From Phytophthora sp. 'mugwort' (taxonomy: Eukaryota; Oomycota; Peronosporomycetes; Peronosporales; Peronosporaceae), in contig JAUCEF010000010.1 in NCBI GenBank assembly GCA_033558025.1, positions 1,389,001 to 1,453,000 on the forward strand: a DNA stretch of 64,000 bases, read 5' to 3'. The notes under the pieces were generated by a model. That model worked only from the letters and a program-made list of their open reading frames with translations, searched no databases and was not told the DNA's origin. Numbering within the stretch: the stretch's first letter is position 1; each line of letters begins with the position of its first letter. A program made the translations under genes and the position numbers. This document shows positions 22,241 to 34,820 of this stretch, one piece after another.

Positions 22241-22459
22241 CTCTCCAAGAGGCTATTGAAATCGCCTCTAACTTCGAGTTTGGATTCCAGATTTATATTT
22301 AAAATTTTGAGAACCACAAAAGGCTGCAGCTTTCTCTTCAGCGTCAACCTGACGTGGTTGCTGTTGGCGGCAAGATCTGCTTTTAACGGCAACAACATAA
22401 CCGGGTACCCCATTATAACCAAAACCTTAAAACTTCATGCGCCTTATCAACTCATATTG

Positions 22460-23215
22460 TTGTATTATACGTAGACGATATGCTGATCGTGGCCGCTACC
22501 AAGCAACTATCTGACGAAATTATGTTGGGTCTCGCGGAGGGATTTTGTCTAAAACGAATGGGCGCAGCCGCCTGTGGCACGAGTGAAGATTGTACGTAGC
22601 CGTTCGCGTAAGGTTGTGCGCATTTGGCAGAAACGATATATCGAATACAAGCTTCGTCGTGAAGAAGAAGGTGAAGGTATCAGCACGACGGTCTGCCTTA
22701 CCGACCCATCATAAGCAGTTTACTGTACACCAGCATGGGCACGCGACCGTACATAGTCTACATCATTGGCCAACTGGATAAGTATTGTGCCGACGACCAG
22801 GACTCGGAGGCTGGTATTAAAATTAAAATCAGAACGTGAAGGCTACTACGACCCACGGACTTCGATCAGACTGCCATGATCCACTACGCAGCTATTATTA
22901 CTCCGACAAGGATGACGGTGCCAACAACCTTCGATCGGTGTCAGGGATTATGCGGATGTATAACGAAGCGCCAGTCTTCTTAAGCCGAATACGCAGACGA
23001 GCGTCGCGCGATAACCAGCAAGGCTACATACGTCTCGAATTGATTTGCACTCTGGCGCCAATTTGGACATGCACTTTGGTAGAAGATATGCGAGTCAACG
23101 AAGCGACAACCATTTGTTTTTTTTCATCGACAACCAGGCAGCTATCAGGCACGTAGTACGTTGGAAGCTGGCTTATTTGAATGAAATGAAATCCGAATGT
23201 ACATTCAAGTAAGTT
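22460..23215 (+). pseudogene. Ty1/copia reverse transcriptase and RNase H fragment
   Basis: The plus strand reads VLYVDDMLIVAATKQLSDEI, which contains the catalytic YVDD box of copia reverse transcriptases. It is followed by VKIVRSRSRKVVRIWQKRYI. From about 22880 YYSDKDDGANNLRSVSGIMR corresponds to the start of copia RNase H (YSDADWA..RRSTSGY). Near 23130 FIDNQAAIRHVVRWKLAYLN corresponds to the DNQAAI region. Frames change several times and stops interrupt, so it is inactive. The copy is 5'-truncated or internally deleted relative to the gag-like pieces, and no LTRs were found. It is a different copy, on the opposite strand, from the element at 27619-32478. Confidence 0.75.
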
Positions 23216-25289
23216 GTAAAGCTAGGTTCTAATCCGTCAGTGGAACGCTATTACATCTAGCCGCGGTCATTCCCGTTGGGATGCTGCATGATCCCGTACC
23301 CCTGCTACTTGTATTTGCAGCTCCAGCAGCAGCACCCCCCTCGCCCGTAAATCCCCCCCCCCCAGCATAGGACGTCATCCGCAACACTCGTCGAATCATA
23401 TTAACCCACCCCCTGACGCGAGAATCGGATGCCGGTCTCGGTCACCAGGATCCGAAAATATGCTGAGGCGATCGGCTAAGTTATCACATAGCGTATGCGA
23501 CGTCAGAATGTAGACAGAATTGACGATACCTTAATATTTTCGGCCTCGCGGACGTACTGGAATGCAGATCGATGTGCTTGCATCGCGGAATATGTCCAAC
23601 CTGCTTGCGCACGTAAGCACCGTCGCCACCGCTTCATAACTCGTAGTTGATTGAAAAATATTGTTTGAGTTTGTTTGTTAGGAACTCAAGAGCCAGGTCA
23701 ATACATAATCCTCGGGATTTCTATTTGCCACCCCGCGCTTCTGACAATACCACCGATACCCAGTTTCGCTTCTGTATCCATTACATGTGTTAATGTACAA
23801 CCGTTTGGGACCACCCTAAGTGCTGCATTTCGTTTGCGATCCGCCAGTCTTGGAATGCATCCAGCATCAAGGTTTCGCAGCCATGCTTACTGATTATCCC
23901 CCCGCGGCTTTCATGTTATTGCTGATCCGGTATACGACATTGGCCGAACAGTAATGACGCCGTACTCTGCACAGGAGAAGGGCGGTTTAATGCCTTGTCG
24001 TCAGGCCCTCTCACGACGCGGCATACTTATTCCTTAATATATATATATACCTGCTATACGTTTTACAGTTAAATCATATTGCGCACAAGATTACTATCAA
24101 CCTCCATCATGAAAACATTGAATTTCAAAACGACGACGGCACGGAGACCAGTGGCAACGCGAAAACTAAAAACAAAACTTAAATACGGAAGGAGTTGAGG
24201 CGGCCATTAATTCGAAGCAGATACTAGATGGTACTACAAGCTGGTTTACTAAGGAAACTGCCCTAACTGTCAATACACACTTCGATGGTTATTACTTGTT
24301 GTTGTACCCCTCCCCCCCGCCAACAGTGACAGCTGGACCAATAATTGCGTTTTCATCTCCATCTGAGCTAGATGTGCCTCCTGAAGCTGCAACTTTGCCT
24401 TAAAGCACTGACCAATGACGCCATCGACGTGTCACTGTTAGCATTGGAGGAGCCGGAATTGCCAGTATGGCTGCCATTAACTTGTACTTCCAGCAATGCT
24501 CTTCATGGCGACCATAAATTGTCCGCACCGTACTGTGCTTATTAGGTTGCGTTGTTGTTACCACATATATATCATCGACTGTCGTTACTGTCGGCTTTGG
24601 CGTTTGGCGAACGTATTAGCACGCGTATTTATAACGATATGCCAGCATTGCAATATGATCGAATAGTTACATCACCCTGTACTGCATCATTAAAGCCCAC
24701 CCACTCGGACCGACCACCGAAGTCTCAGCATTGTCAGTAGAACACATTTCGGAGTTATGCTCAGCCCACTTGCATTTGACTTAGAAACCACAAGTTGGCT
24801 TAGATAATCTCGCATACCTAGCAAGCGCAAATCGAAAAAGAAAGTCTGCATCTTATCATTGCGCTGCCCGTGGAGATGTGCTGGTTGTGGGGGCGGTACA
24901 TCTCCAAAGTAAGCAAAAGCGGACGTACTTTGCAATTGCTTTACGCACTTCTTTCCCTGACTGTCCCGTTGTGTATTATTTCATACCCTCTTCCTTATGG
25001 CCAATTGTATTAGCGGCTCGTCGCGTCATCTCCATGTGGAGAAATACTGCTACCTGGAGATGCAAGCTCGTCGTGTGATTGGCTCCCACAACGACGTCAA
25101 CGACATGACAACTGGAAAAATGCAGGCTTTCATCCCCACATAATACTGGGTAGGGATTACCTCGAGACAACGATCTCCAGGCGAGTTATTATGTCGGAAA
25201 AGGAGGAAGCCGTAGTTCACGTCTCGGCGCTCGTTGCAAGATGATGGCTTTAATTGTAGGCAGCAGAAAGCGAAGCAGAAGTATAACCT
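23216..25289. other. no gene recognised
   Basis: C-rich runs near 23332-23363, a short ATATATAT run near 24039 and several short frames (23675-23893, 24878-25078) with no motif. I see no gene. Confidence 0.4.
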
Positions 25290-26091
25290 AACGGATCTAT
25301 CTTTCGATAGTGCGTTATCTATGCTCGCTGTGAAGGCCGGTTCACGAAGCGTTTGAGATGTTCCCGGGTAGTTTTCTGGAGATCTGTCATTTTCTTCGTG
25401 TTCGAGACGTTCGTATTGCTCATGCTACGACTAAGGAACATTCCTACGAGAGCAATGCGCCGCTGCCCTATATTGTTTTGCATCGGTGGCTGGCGATAGC
25501 GAAAACGCGGACGCAATGGGAATGGCAAAGAGCTACGTTATAGACATCGTTGACGGTGTTGTTCGAGCGCTTTACGATGCCGTGGAAGATGTAATCTGTT
25601 TCTTGCATGCAAGCATGGCTGGGATGCTGCTGAAGCTCACTTTGCGCATCGTTGTGGCTATCCAGGCGTGGCGGGGGAGGTGGTGATGGCTCTCGCTTGG
25701 CGATATAGCGCCTAGATAATTCGATGAATTCTCCTGCAGAAATGCTATCCAGCGCTGAATATGGAGGCTATGTTGCGGCTAATCGGCGCTTTACGAGTAT
25801 TGAGCTGTCTCCTGGGTCGTGGTCAAACAGGAAGTGCGGAAATACAGCTACGTTGGGCAGCACGTACTCGCAATAATCCCGGCTGAGACGTATTTCATTG
25901 GGGACGCGGGATCTGCATTGTTACCTTTAGCTGCAAGAGTCGTATGCTTAACGCAAGGAGGCTTAATCCGTGACGGCGAATCAGCATTTCGTCAATACAC
26001 TACATTCAATTACATGCGCGGCAGACGAATGCACATTTGGACTTTGGAAGAACGCTTCCGCTCCAGAAGTTGTTCTATAAAAAATAGGTAG
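25290..26091 (+). pseudogene. PIF/Harbinger (DDE_Tnp_4) transposase remnant
   Basis: Plus-strand fragments follow the family order. Near 25470-25580 NADAMGMAKSYVIDIVDGVV matches the helix-turn-helix region that precedes the nuclease. Near 25605-25690 KHGWDAAEAHFAHRCGYPGV matches the segment before the first catalytic Asp, but the usual IDGTH-type motif is not preserved. In 25819-26091 AETYFIGDAGSALLPLAARV matches the second catalytic motif (YLLGDSGY..LLPWLLTPY), followed by GESAFRQYTTFNYMRGRRMH and LEERFRSR, corresponding to the region of the third acidic residue. Stops and frame changes separate the pieces, so it is inactive. No terminal repeats were identified. Confidence 0.65.
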
Positions 26092-27140
26092 ACAGCGTGG
26101 TGCTGGCTACCTATTTGCATAGAACACCTTCTGCCACCGTCGGGCTCCACAATTTGATGATTACCCTGAAAGACAAACCAAAATTCAGCTGTCCAGATGA
26201 CGACAAAATTCAGTTGGTTCAGCTCTCGTACGAAAGATTGGAGTGCAGAAGGTATCGCGATATCCTTTGCCATTAGATAGGTTAAAGTGAAACATGAGTT
26301 TCCTTTTCTTGCTCAGCCACAATAGTGTCGTTAGAGTTTCTTAAACAGTCCTGTTAGCCATCATTGGCAAGATTTGAGTGCGTAGGTTCGGTTGGGCACG
26401 GACGCTTTGAAAAAGCTCTTCTAGAGTTTACATCGATTGGATGATTATCCCCTCCTGACGATGAAACCATTTCGAAATTCCAAACTCTCCTGGTCGTTCT
26501 AAATACCGAAGCCACCTCCTCCATACCTCTATGATCTCATCCTCGACCGAAGATGGCTCTTTCGGTTACTCCCCGAACGGCTTATCCGTCCTTGACGATG
26601 ATCACCACTTTCCTCCTTCTCTCCAGCCGCCAAATCATTACCATCCCTGCTCGTGTTCATGGTGTTCTGCATCACGCCCTGTATCTGATGCAAGATCATC
26701 ATATTATGGTTCGTGAAGTCCGTCTGCGCGAGGGTCACGTCCGGCAACGGAATCTCCTCAGCACCACCATCTTGATTAGATCCAGCTGCATCTCTATTAA
26801 ACCAGCAATCTCAAATGATTCCTCTGCGCGATGGATTGGACCAAGCGCTTGAGCCGCTTCAGCTCGATGTGGAGGAGAGCTTGAGTAAAACACAGTACAC
26901 CCATACCATCACTATCTTCCGACGGGTCGCACATTACAGCGTACACGGGGGTTGTTGTGGTGGCTGCTCTGTCCGGTTGCCCGTTTCCAGTTGAGCAGCC
27001 CGGAATGCATGTGCATGTGGGTATGCTACAAGCATAACACGACATAATGCTGTTAGTTAGATCGCGATGTATGTCGATACCTGCAATATTTCAGCTGATC
27101 TTTGACTTGCTTTGCTTCGGTTTAACCAGGTGACCACTGA
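26092..27140. other. no gene recognised
   Basis: Minus-strand frames 26747-26529 and 27045-26797 and their plus-strand shadows lack motifs. Probably decayed sequence. Confidence 0.35.
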
Positions 27141-27355
27141 GACGCGAAGTCTCAAAGTCAAGCTAACACAAGCTGCCATTATTTGTTGGGAGCTTCTTCC
27201 TTCTCGGGATCTCTTGCTCAGGGCTCCGTAACACAACCTCAGCATGTTTGACGCGAAGACTCAAAAGTCAAGTTAGTCCATGCTGCCATTATTTGTCGGA
27301 AGCTTCTTCCTTCTCGGAATCTATCACTCGTGCCTCCAAACGCAGCCTCAGCATG
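27141..27355. repeat. tandem duplication of ~107 bp
   Basis: GACGCGAAG..CTCAA..GTCAAG through CCTCAGCATG occurs at 27141-27246 and again at 27250-27355 with roughly 15-20% differences. Both copies contain GCTGCCATTATTTGT. Confidence 0.8.
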
Positions 27356-27618
27356 GTTGCCACAGCTTTCTCGGTCCACGCAACGCATCGTCATCGACTT
27401 TAGCAGAACTGCGACCTTGACGACGCGAGCGCTGGGCAGAGCGGCGACTACGCTGTATTCGACGCGGAGGTTCAGTGTCCGCCTTCGGAAGCGTCTGCTC
27501 GTCATCGGGTGACCCCTTGCGGCAACGGAGCCAGAGTTAGCAACACGGCTGACCAGGAAAGCAACGAAGGAGAGGGAGATTGCTGCAGCTCCACCATCGA
27601 CGTTTCCTGCGGAACCAA

Positions 27619-27789
27619 TCTAGAACAGCTTGCAGGGAGAAACCACTTGTTAGGTAAAGAGGAAAATCCGAAGTGCATTGACATTAGCGCTCTGCAAACT
27701 GAGCAATCTGGACCTGCTGTGAGCAATCAACGGCGAACCCAGCTGACTTCAGACTCAGGGTTGCCGCTTACCCCAGCACCTTCCCAACA
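27619..27789 (-). repeat. 3' LTR of the copia element
   Basis: Matches 32309-32478. In element orientation it begins TGTTGGGAAGG directly after the purine-rich GGTGGAGG, a plausible polypurine tract. Confidence 0.75.
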
Positions 27790-27834
27790 CCTCCACCGCA
27801 AGTGCAGCTCCCTGGGTCGTCACCCAAGAAGCCT

Positions 27835-30800
27835 TTAAACCAGGCCGCATAGACCACGCTTGTGCTCGAGTTGAGTGTGAGTAAGTGCCTTCGTGAGCAA
27901 GTCGGCTGGGTTTTCGCCAGTCGAAACGTACTCCAGCACCATGTTTCCTTTTACCCATGAGTCTTTCAGCGCATGAAAGCTAATGTTCACTGCTTTTTGT
28001 GCATTGGAGGAGCCTTCACGCTTGATTCGATGAGTGGCAGAAATTTGGTCCATTGTGGAGTAAGCGGTATTGGTACTAGGTTTCGTCGACGACGCGTTTG
28101 ATCCATTCTGCTTGAAGTAGACAATCATTGGTCGCAATAAACTCGGCGGCGGTGCTCGATTGGGCTACTACAGTTTGATTGACTGACCCCATGCCACTAG
28201 GTTCCAAAGAGAAAGATCGCATAACTCGACACGGATTGAGGATCGGCCAAGTCATTTTCACAACCAGCATTCGTCACCAGGGATATGCCAGTTTGGTCCG
28301 GTTTAAGCCTCAACTGGAGGTCTTTCGAGCCCAGATATTTCGCTGCATTCCATGCAACGCTTGTAGGTTTAGCTCTATGTCGGCCCAGCTGGTAAACCGT
28401 AAATACGATGCCTGATCTTGAAACCCGGGTGAGGTACAGGATGCTTCCAACGACTTGTCTGTACGGTGCGCGCTGCACTTTTCTTGCTTCATCCGCAGAT
28501 TGATCCGTCTTGACCTGGACTAGCCGTGTGTTCTGCACCATTGGCGTGGAAGTCGAACGAGCAGGCGTCATTGCAGATCGGAATAGCGATTCATGTAAGA
28601 CACTTAAAAAAGTGAACTGTATACGAATCGGGTTGATCAATTCGTACTATCAGGAACTGGGTTGGTTCCCCCATGCCTTTGACATCATTGTCAGTGCAGC
28701 CAAAGGCTCAATGACGTCAGCCGTCGGCTTCTCTCGAATGGCCACCAAAATCATCAACATACAAACAAACCAGCAACGCTCCGTTAGCAACCCACTTAAA
28801 ATATAGGCACGCATCACTTGTCGTGGGCTTGAGTCCGTAGCGCTTCAAGTACGCATCGATTTCTTAATTCCACTCCCTCCCGGCTTGGTTGAGACCGTAA
28901 AGGGTTTCCGCAGCCGCCAAACCTTGTTTTCTTGGCCCGGCTCCTCGAAGACCTTCACTTGTCGAACAAAAGTAGTTTCCTTGACCGAAGCCTTCAAGTA
29001 AGCCGATGGAACATCGCCTTGTCGAATCTTCATCTGATACTTGACAGCGAGAATAAGAAAGATGGGTACGCACACCAAATTCGCTACTGGTGCCCGGGTA
29101 TCGACATATTCGAACAGGAAAATTTGTGTCGCCTCGGGCGCATACTCTAGCCTTGAACTTGTCAATTTCTCCTGTTGGGCCCTGTCTTGATACGGAACTG
29201 CACGGTGTTTCCAAGTACGTGTGTTTCAGACGGAGGATCCACGAGAACACAAGTTTTGTTAGTCCGCAAGCGCTTTGATTTCCGTCCGGAGTTACTGTTC
29301 CCACGACGGTTATTGTGGCGAAAGACGCACTTCTTCTAGTTTCAGCGGTTCACGGATGATCTCAACCAAGCGGAGGAACGCCGAATTAATACTTCGTGCC
29401 GAGATGCGTTCTGATCGTCTCCTGCGTGTTAGGTCCGAACTTCCGTGTGCACGTTCGACTTCAGAATGGGTCCTGCTCGTGTTTCGGAGTAACTTGGTCG
29501 CATCCGAGGCCAGCCGTATGGCCGACTGCGAAGCCTGTCTGGCGTTAGGTGTTTCAGGGTTATGTGCCTCAGGTGAACGGGATTCCAGATCGTTCTGCAG
29601 CACAACTTCGTCCACCAGCATTGAGTCCAGTACGACACCGTCCGTATTTTCTTTAATTAGACGACCATCCCCTGGAAAATAGGCTCGATAACCACGAGTT
29701 TCATCATTAAAGTCAACGAATCCACCAATATGGCTACGGCCATCAAAACGGAACTGCTTGCGACGTATTGGGTCATGAGTCCTTATGACCAAGGATTGGC
29801 CAAACCTCGGGAGCCCAGCTAGTGATGGACGTGTTCCGAGTAATCGCTCATGGGGTGTGATGGAGGCACCGCGCTTTGGGATTCGTTCCGGATGTTGGCT
29901 GCATGGTGGAGGGCACCTTCCCAAAAATAGTGCGGGAGGCGGCTGTCGGTCAGCATGGCTGCTGCCATCTCGGTGAGCATCCTAATAGCTCTTTCCGCGA
30001 CGCCGTTTTGACTACTGCGGTAGCGAGTTGTGTGCTGATGACGAAGTCCCTCAGTAGCGACCATTTGCCGAAAGGCAGCCCCCATATACTCCGTTCCTCC
30101 GTCCGTTCTCACTGCCTTGATGTTGGATACTGGAACTCCTGCTTGTCACTTAATAAAACTTTAGAAACTCTGCTGCTTTAGAGCTTGCCTCATTCTTGGT
30201 GCATATGCCGTAAACACGTATACAGTCACGCCATAATATAACCATGAAGAACCCCTTTCCATCATACGAGGGCCTGACGGGTCCACTCAAGTCCATGTGA
30301 CACACTCTACTAGCAACTTCATCAGTAATTTGTCGCATCCTTGGAGGGTCGCTATGGTTACCTTCGCAAGGCACAGGGGCGACATACAGGGGGATCAGAA
30401 CGTTTGAGATCGTCACGCCTCGACCTGCGGTGCTTGATGCAACACGCCTGCATTCTGGTACGTTCAGTTGACCGAGTCGGCGATGCCATGTCGCTGACGA
30501 GGCTTGCTCTCGTAGTGCAGCTAAAATACAGAACCCGAATCAGACTGCAGTGGGGACGAGTCTGGCGTCACCACCTCGTATGCGCCATCGGTTGCTCGGG
30601 AAAAGAGAAGCTCCTTGTGGTTCTTGCCCCGCATTACGCTCCATTCATTGTTGTCGAACCTCACGATGTGCCCAGATTGGATAAGCTGTGAAACCGAGAG
30701 GAGGGTAATCGACCGTGTGGGTACATGGAAGACATTGCAAATGCGTATTCGCTCGGACTCTTGTTTTCTGCCATGACTTGTCATCACTGGGAGAAGCAAT

Positions 30801-32015
30801 GTGCCGACAGTTTGAACTTGAACAACTCGTAGCCACAGTGTCTGTCACTGGCTGTGACAGCGTTTGCATGGTCGTCATGTCCTTCAAGCGGCCCGTCAAA
30901 TGGAAAGACGCGCTAATGTCAATTAAGACCCTCGTCCACTTGACGCCACCATTTCACGCGCCGTCCTCATCCAACGCAGCCGCCGCGCTTCCTTGTAGAC
31001 GCGACGTTGTCGTCTCTCTACCTTGTCGATCGGGGCAATTACGCGCAAAGTGTCCATAATTCTGGCAGACAAAACAACGCGTGTTTGGTCTAGCATCTCG
31101 TGCTTGCTCGCATGAGGGACTTCTGCCACCGTGCGGCTTCTTGTGATTGTGCTCGACAATATTTGATTTGCCTATCGCTGCACCGCCACTGGATGTTCTG
31201 GCCCCTGAGGCTCCTTCAATTTGGACACGTTTGTACCCCCCGTTGCGGGAGTCTGTGAGGGCTGATTTGGGCGGAGTGTGCCGTCACTCTCTGTCGTGTA
31301 GGCTAAATGGTCAAGTAGGAGCTGCAACTTTTGCGACGCTGGCATGCCGGCCATAAGCCTTCCGACGAATGACTTCAGCTCGTCCGAGTGCTTATAGAAG
31401 GGGCGTTTGATGAAGGTGTACATTGCTTGGCGTGCATTGACATTAAACATTTACCCCACCGGGCAGTGAGTCTGCCACATTCAGCAAGCGTTGGGCATAC
31501 TCTTGATAGGTTTCCTGGCGTCGCTTCTGCTCTATCATGATTCGGCTTACCAACTCCTGCTCAGGCAGTTTGGACTTGAACTTGTCGATTAAAAGCTCAT
31601 CAAGTAGCGGTAGGATCAGGTCGAAGCGTGCCACTCGTATACATGAGTACCAATCGGCTGCTTCACAACTGATATAGGCTGCAAAAACGCTACGGCATTG
31701 TAGGTCCATCCATTGGTACCCATCCAGAACTCGGGCATCCGATAGCTGGTTCCAGAACGTGCGCCACCAGCGCCTCAGCCCTGAATCAAAGACACCCGGA
31801 GTCACCAAACCGGAAAATCGTTTCACCGTGATGTTTTTCCTACTAGGCCTTCCGCCGGTAGCCAGTACGGCCGCCGCGGGCTGGGACACGACTACTGAGA
31901 ATGCTGGGGAAGTGATAATCCGGAAACAAGATGGGTGCTGGTAGGGAGTAGCTTGGCTCTGCATGCCGTAGTACGCTGGGGCCGGTGGAGCACTTATCCT
32001 GGCCTGAGGAGTCAA
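27835..32015 (-). pseudogene. copia gag-pol, decayed
   Basis: Gag: 32015-31443 (190 codons, with VKRFSGLVTPGVFDSGLRRW and WMDLQCRSVFAAYISCEAAD), continuing in a second frame at 31450-31172. Near 31076-31028 a CCHC knuckle reads CFVCQNYGHFARNC. Protease region: near 30930 LIDISASFHLTGRLKDM, where the expected Asp-Ser-Gly is Asp-Ile-Ser, then FHVPTRSITLLSVSQLIQSG in 30799-30521. Integrase: HMDLSGPVRPSYDGKGFFMV (30416-30150), then [20 protein letters not shown] and [20 protein letters not shown] (30112-29819), showing the D-D-E residues. Reverse transcriptase: KIRQGDVPSAYLKASVKETT and YGLNQAGREWN (29304-28845). Connection/RNase H: YRQVVGSILYLTRVSRSGIV (28640-28197), ending with PADLLTKALTHTQLEHKRGL (28137-27835). 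Many frameshifts; inactive. Confidence 0.85.
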
Positions 32016-32308
32016 GGCCGAGGAGTCAAAGGCACGACAGATACATGGCCTGGTCCTTGATCAGACGGGGCGATATGAACTGGACCTCCACCACGGGTTG
32101 GACCTCCACTTGGACCGCCGCGCCAGATCCGGACCAGGAAGACCGAGCGAGATCGCCTTGACACGGGGGGTCCTGGCGTTATGACACCGGTTGCGTTGGT
32201 AATGTTAGGCTTGAGTTTGGGCTTGAGCTCGAGCTTGCGTTAGTGTAGCAATATGGGGAGAGTGACGTGGCGACATCCCTAGCTTGTAGAAAGTCTAGAC
32301 ACGTAATC

Positions 32309-32478
32309 TATAGAACAGCTTACAGGGAGAAACCTCTTGTTACGTAAAGAGGAAAATCCAAAGTGCATTGATCTTAGCGCTGCGCAAACTGTGCAATTTG
32401 GACCTGCTGTGAGCAATCAACGGCGAATCCATCTGACTCCAGACTCAGGAATTGCGTTTGCCCAGCACGTACCCAACA
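32309..32478 (-). repeat. 5' LTR of the copia element
   Basis: Matches 27619-27789. The stretch GACCTGCTGTGAGCAATCAA is identical in both copies. Confidence 0.75.
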
Positions 32479-33491
32479 ACCAAGTCTCTTCTGCGGAGAA
32501 AAGTGCTCTACAGGAGCCGGGAGACCCTTTCGGTGCGTACTCGCGTTCCTCGCCATGACAGCAGATCCGAAAGGAGTCAAAGCAACATTTTTTGGCTTTG
32601 ATGGAGGTGTCTTTGCAAATATAACAAACATACCATTTGGCTTCAAATGGAGACGACGCGGTAGTGCAGATGTAGACGGTGGATATATGCGTGAGATGTC
32701 CAGGGGATCGCAACTTGGAGATAACGCCCCAAGCCCCTTAGTATTGGCGGACGATCGACGACGTATATATGCCAAAGCATTCAAGCTTACTGTTGTTCTC
32801 TAGGTCATTGCTGCTGCATGCACTGCTGAGGTTGCAATAAAGAATGGTGTTCGGTGCTCGCATAGCATCCACGCTTGAATTCGAAAGGTCATCGAGCTGA
32901 TGAAGTGAGCGAGCCCGGTAAGAAGATAAACAAGGTGTGTCTAGAAAACAAGGAATGCCCGGAGCGGAATTCCCAAAGCGACGCAGCCGTGCAGCGAATA
33001 AAGGAAGTGAAACGTGAAAACTTACCTGTCAGGACTGGACATATGATTCCGCTTCTGGGGAAAGAGCTTTCCAACGCGAATCAGCGAAAGCAGAGAACTT
33101 GACGTCCTGGAATTATATATTGTTTAGTACAACGAATGGCGCATCGCCCTGGTTATTTTTTTTGATTGCCGACAAAGATTATACTCTCCACGGTTGTGCT
33201 GGACGACGAGCAGAGGAAGACCCCTGAGTAAACGATGTGACGGCAGGAGGATAGCTGCTGCAAGTGCAATTTCAGAAACGAATACGATCTCTTTTGAAAG
33301 GATATACCACGAGCAAACCACGAACAACGGGCTGCGACTACAGTAGATGAATCGCTAGTCCAAGCGGCATGGAAGTAGCGCAAGCAGATCTACAAAGACA
33401 CTCGCTTCCAGGGGCGGAGCTAGACGAAAACAATCTTTGGGGGTGGGGGATGGGGCGGCGAGCCGAAGTCTGAACGCGAAATTCCCTTTGC
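32479..33491. other. no gene assigned; a cysteine-rich frame is present
   Basis: The minus frame 32713-32417 contains WYVCYICKDTSIKAKKCCFD followed by FRICCHGEE, a possible zinc-binding fragment, possibly the C-terminal ribbon of a lost DNA transposase. It overlaps the copia LTR at one end and is not otherwise interpretable. The rest (32875-33383) holds short frames only, and a G-rich run lies near 33439. Confidence 0.3.
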
Positions 33492-34820
33492 CTACAACGC
33501 AATGCGACGCTCAGTCATATCAGCAGGCGCGTCAATATTGGCGTCTCTGGCTATAGCAACAGTCAAACCCCATTCCAACGCCAGAAGTAATAAGTTCGAC
33601 AGCAATTCATGACCAAGTCTCGTTCGGAGACGTATTTCAATTCTCTTCATTGTTGAGGAGGAGCGCTCAGTGCTTGCTGTTGAGATGGGCAAACGAATAC
33701 AAAGACCATCAGACGATACAGCGTAGGAAATATGGTATGCATGCCATGCTCCACCATTGCAACGCTCAGCTCTTTTTCCAGTTGTATTGAAATCGAAAAA
33801 TCGTGTATCCTTTTCTTCGATCTTACCGAAACGTACGGCCTCGTTGCGCAAGTTCTCGGTTTGATGTGTGATATCGTCGGGGTAAAAGTCAGATGGTATG
33901 TGGATGATCTCATTAACATTCCATCGCTTAAATGCACATTTCGGGCTCGCTCCTCCGCACCATTTTATCAACTGGATCATATCACCATCAAATCGACACT
34001 GCAACACCGAAATGATATCGTTCAATATCGCCTCGTACACCTCAATACGACAGTGCATTTCCTGGGTTACAACACCAGCTTTGGGCAGATGTGGCAGCTG
34101 CTGGAATACCAAATCGACCCTTTCCACGACTGCGTATCCCATGCCTTGCCGACGGATCATTCTTTCGAGGCACTGATGACTTCTCATCGCCCGATATCAT
34201 AACTTGGCAAAATTGTGCCGCACGCTTCCATGATGCATCAAAACTGGCGTCATTGTTCTCATTGAAGATATTATCGCGCATTTATATGAAGGCTGCTGCA
34301 TTGTTTGTATCCAGCAGCCTTCATTCGGAAACCGAACTCAGGAACTCGTTCTGTCGTAAATCGAATCATTTCGGACAAGTTGACTCGATTTGTCGAAGTC
34401 TCCTACAATACATATTACAAAACCCTTCCATCAGAAAAATAAAACTAAAACTAGAAATAGTGAATAGTACCGTTTCATCATGCCCACGGAATGGCAATCC
34501 TTGCGTGCGAGAAATAAACAGATATCCAGAATCGTCTCGATTCGTTCCCTATTCAGCTGTCGCTCGTTGAGGCTGTGCTGCTGTAACGCCAATCCAACGT
34601 CTCGTCTTATCGATAGCAAGTTAGAGACTGTGTCTTTGCAATCTTATTTATAGAACACTTATCGCCAACATGCTTGGCAAATCCGTCACTCGACATAGCT
34701 TTTCCAGTTGCTATACCCCACAACGGGCAGTCCGTACACAGAAATGCCAGCATAACCTCTTTGCGGAGATACACAGAAATGCCATCATAATCTCTTTGCA
34801 GAGATAACAGCAGAATCAAT
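33492..34820 (-). pseudogene. hAT transposase, DUF4371/ZMYM1-like type, decayed
   Basis: The order of minus-strand pieces fits this hAT subgroup. 34819-34607 contains CTDCPLWGIATGKAMSSDGF, resembling a TTF-type zinc finger. 34619-34431 reads RERIETILDICLFLARKDCH, resembling the nR..l..ii..v.fLa.qglalRGh.E motif. 34187-33492 (231 codons, the longest intact part) has YEAILNDIISVLQCRFDGDM, then FYPDDITHQTENLRNEA, and ends with STASTERSSSTMKRIEIRLR followed by LLSNLLLLALE, a good match to the hAT C-terminal dimerisation segment. A 35-bp tandem duplication (34736-34805) disrupts the finger region, and frames shift near 34620 and 34190. The catalytic core between 34430 and 34190 is mostly lost. Inactive. 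Confidence 0.7.
34736..34805. repeat. 35-bp tandem duplication
   Basis: ACACAGAAATGCCAGCATAA and the following 15 bp repeat immediately, with four differences, inside the zinc-finger part of the hAT fossil. Confidence 0.85.

Larger units (their letters stand above)
27619..32478 (-). mobile_element. degenerate Ty1/copia LTR retrotransposon
   Basis: Two direct repeats (27619-27789 and 32309-32478) bracket a minus-strand gag-pol. In element orientation each LTR starts TGTTGGG. The order inside, reading on the minus strand, is gag, CCHC knuckle, protease, integrase, reverse transcriptase and RNase H, which is the copia order. Length is about 4.86 kb. The two LTRs differ at more than 20 of about 169 positions by eye, so the insertion is old. 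I could not identify a target-site duplication or a clear primer-binding site. The 3' end of each LTR (element orientation) is uncertain by some tens of bases. Confidence 0.85.
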
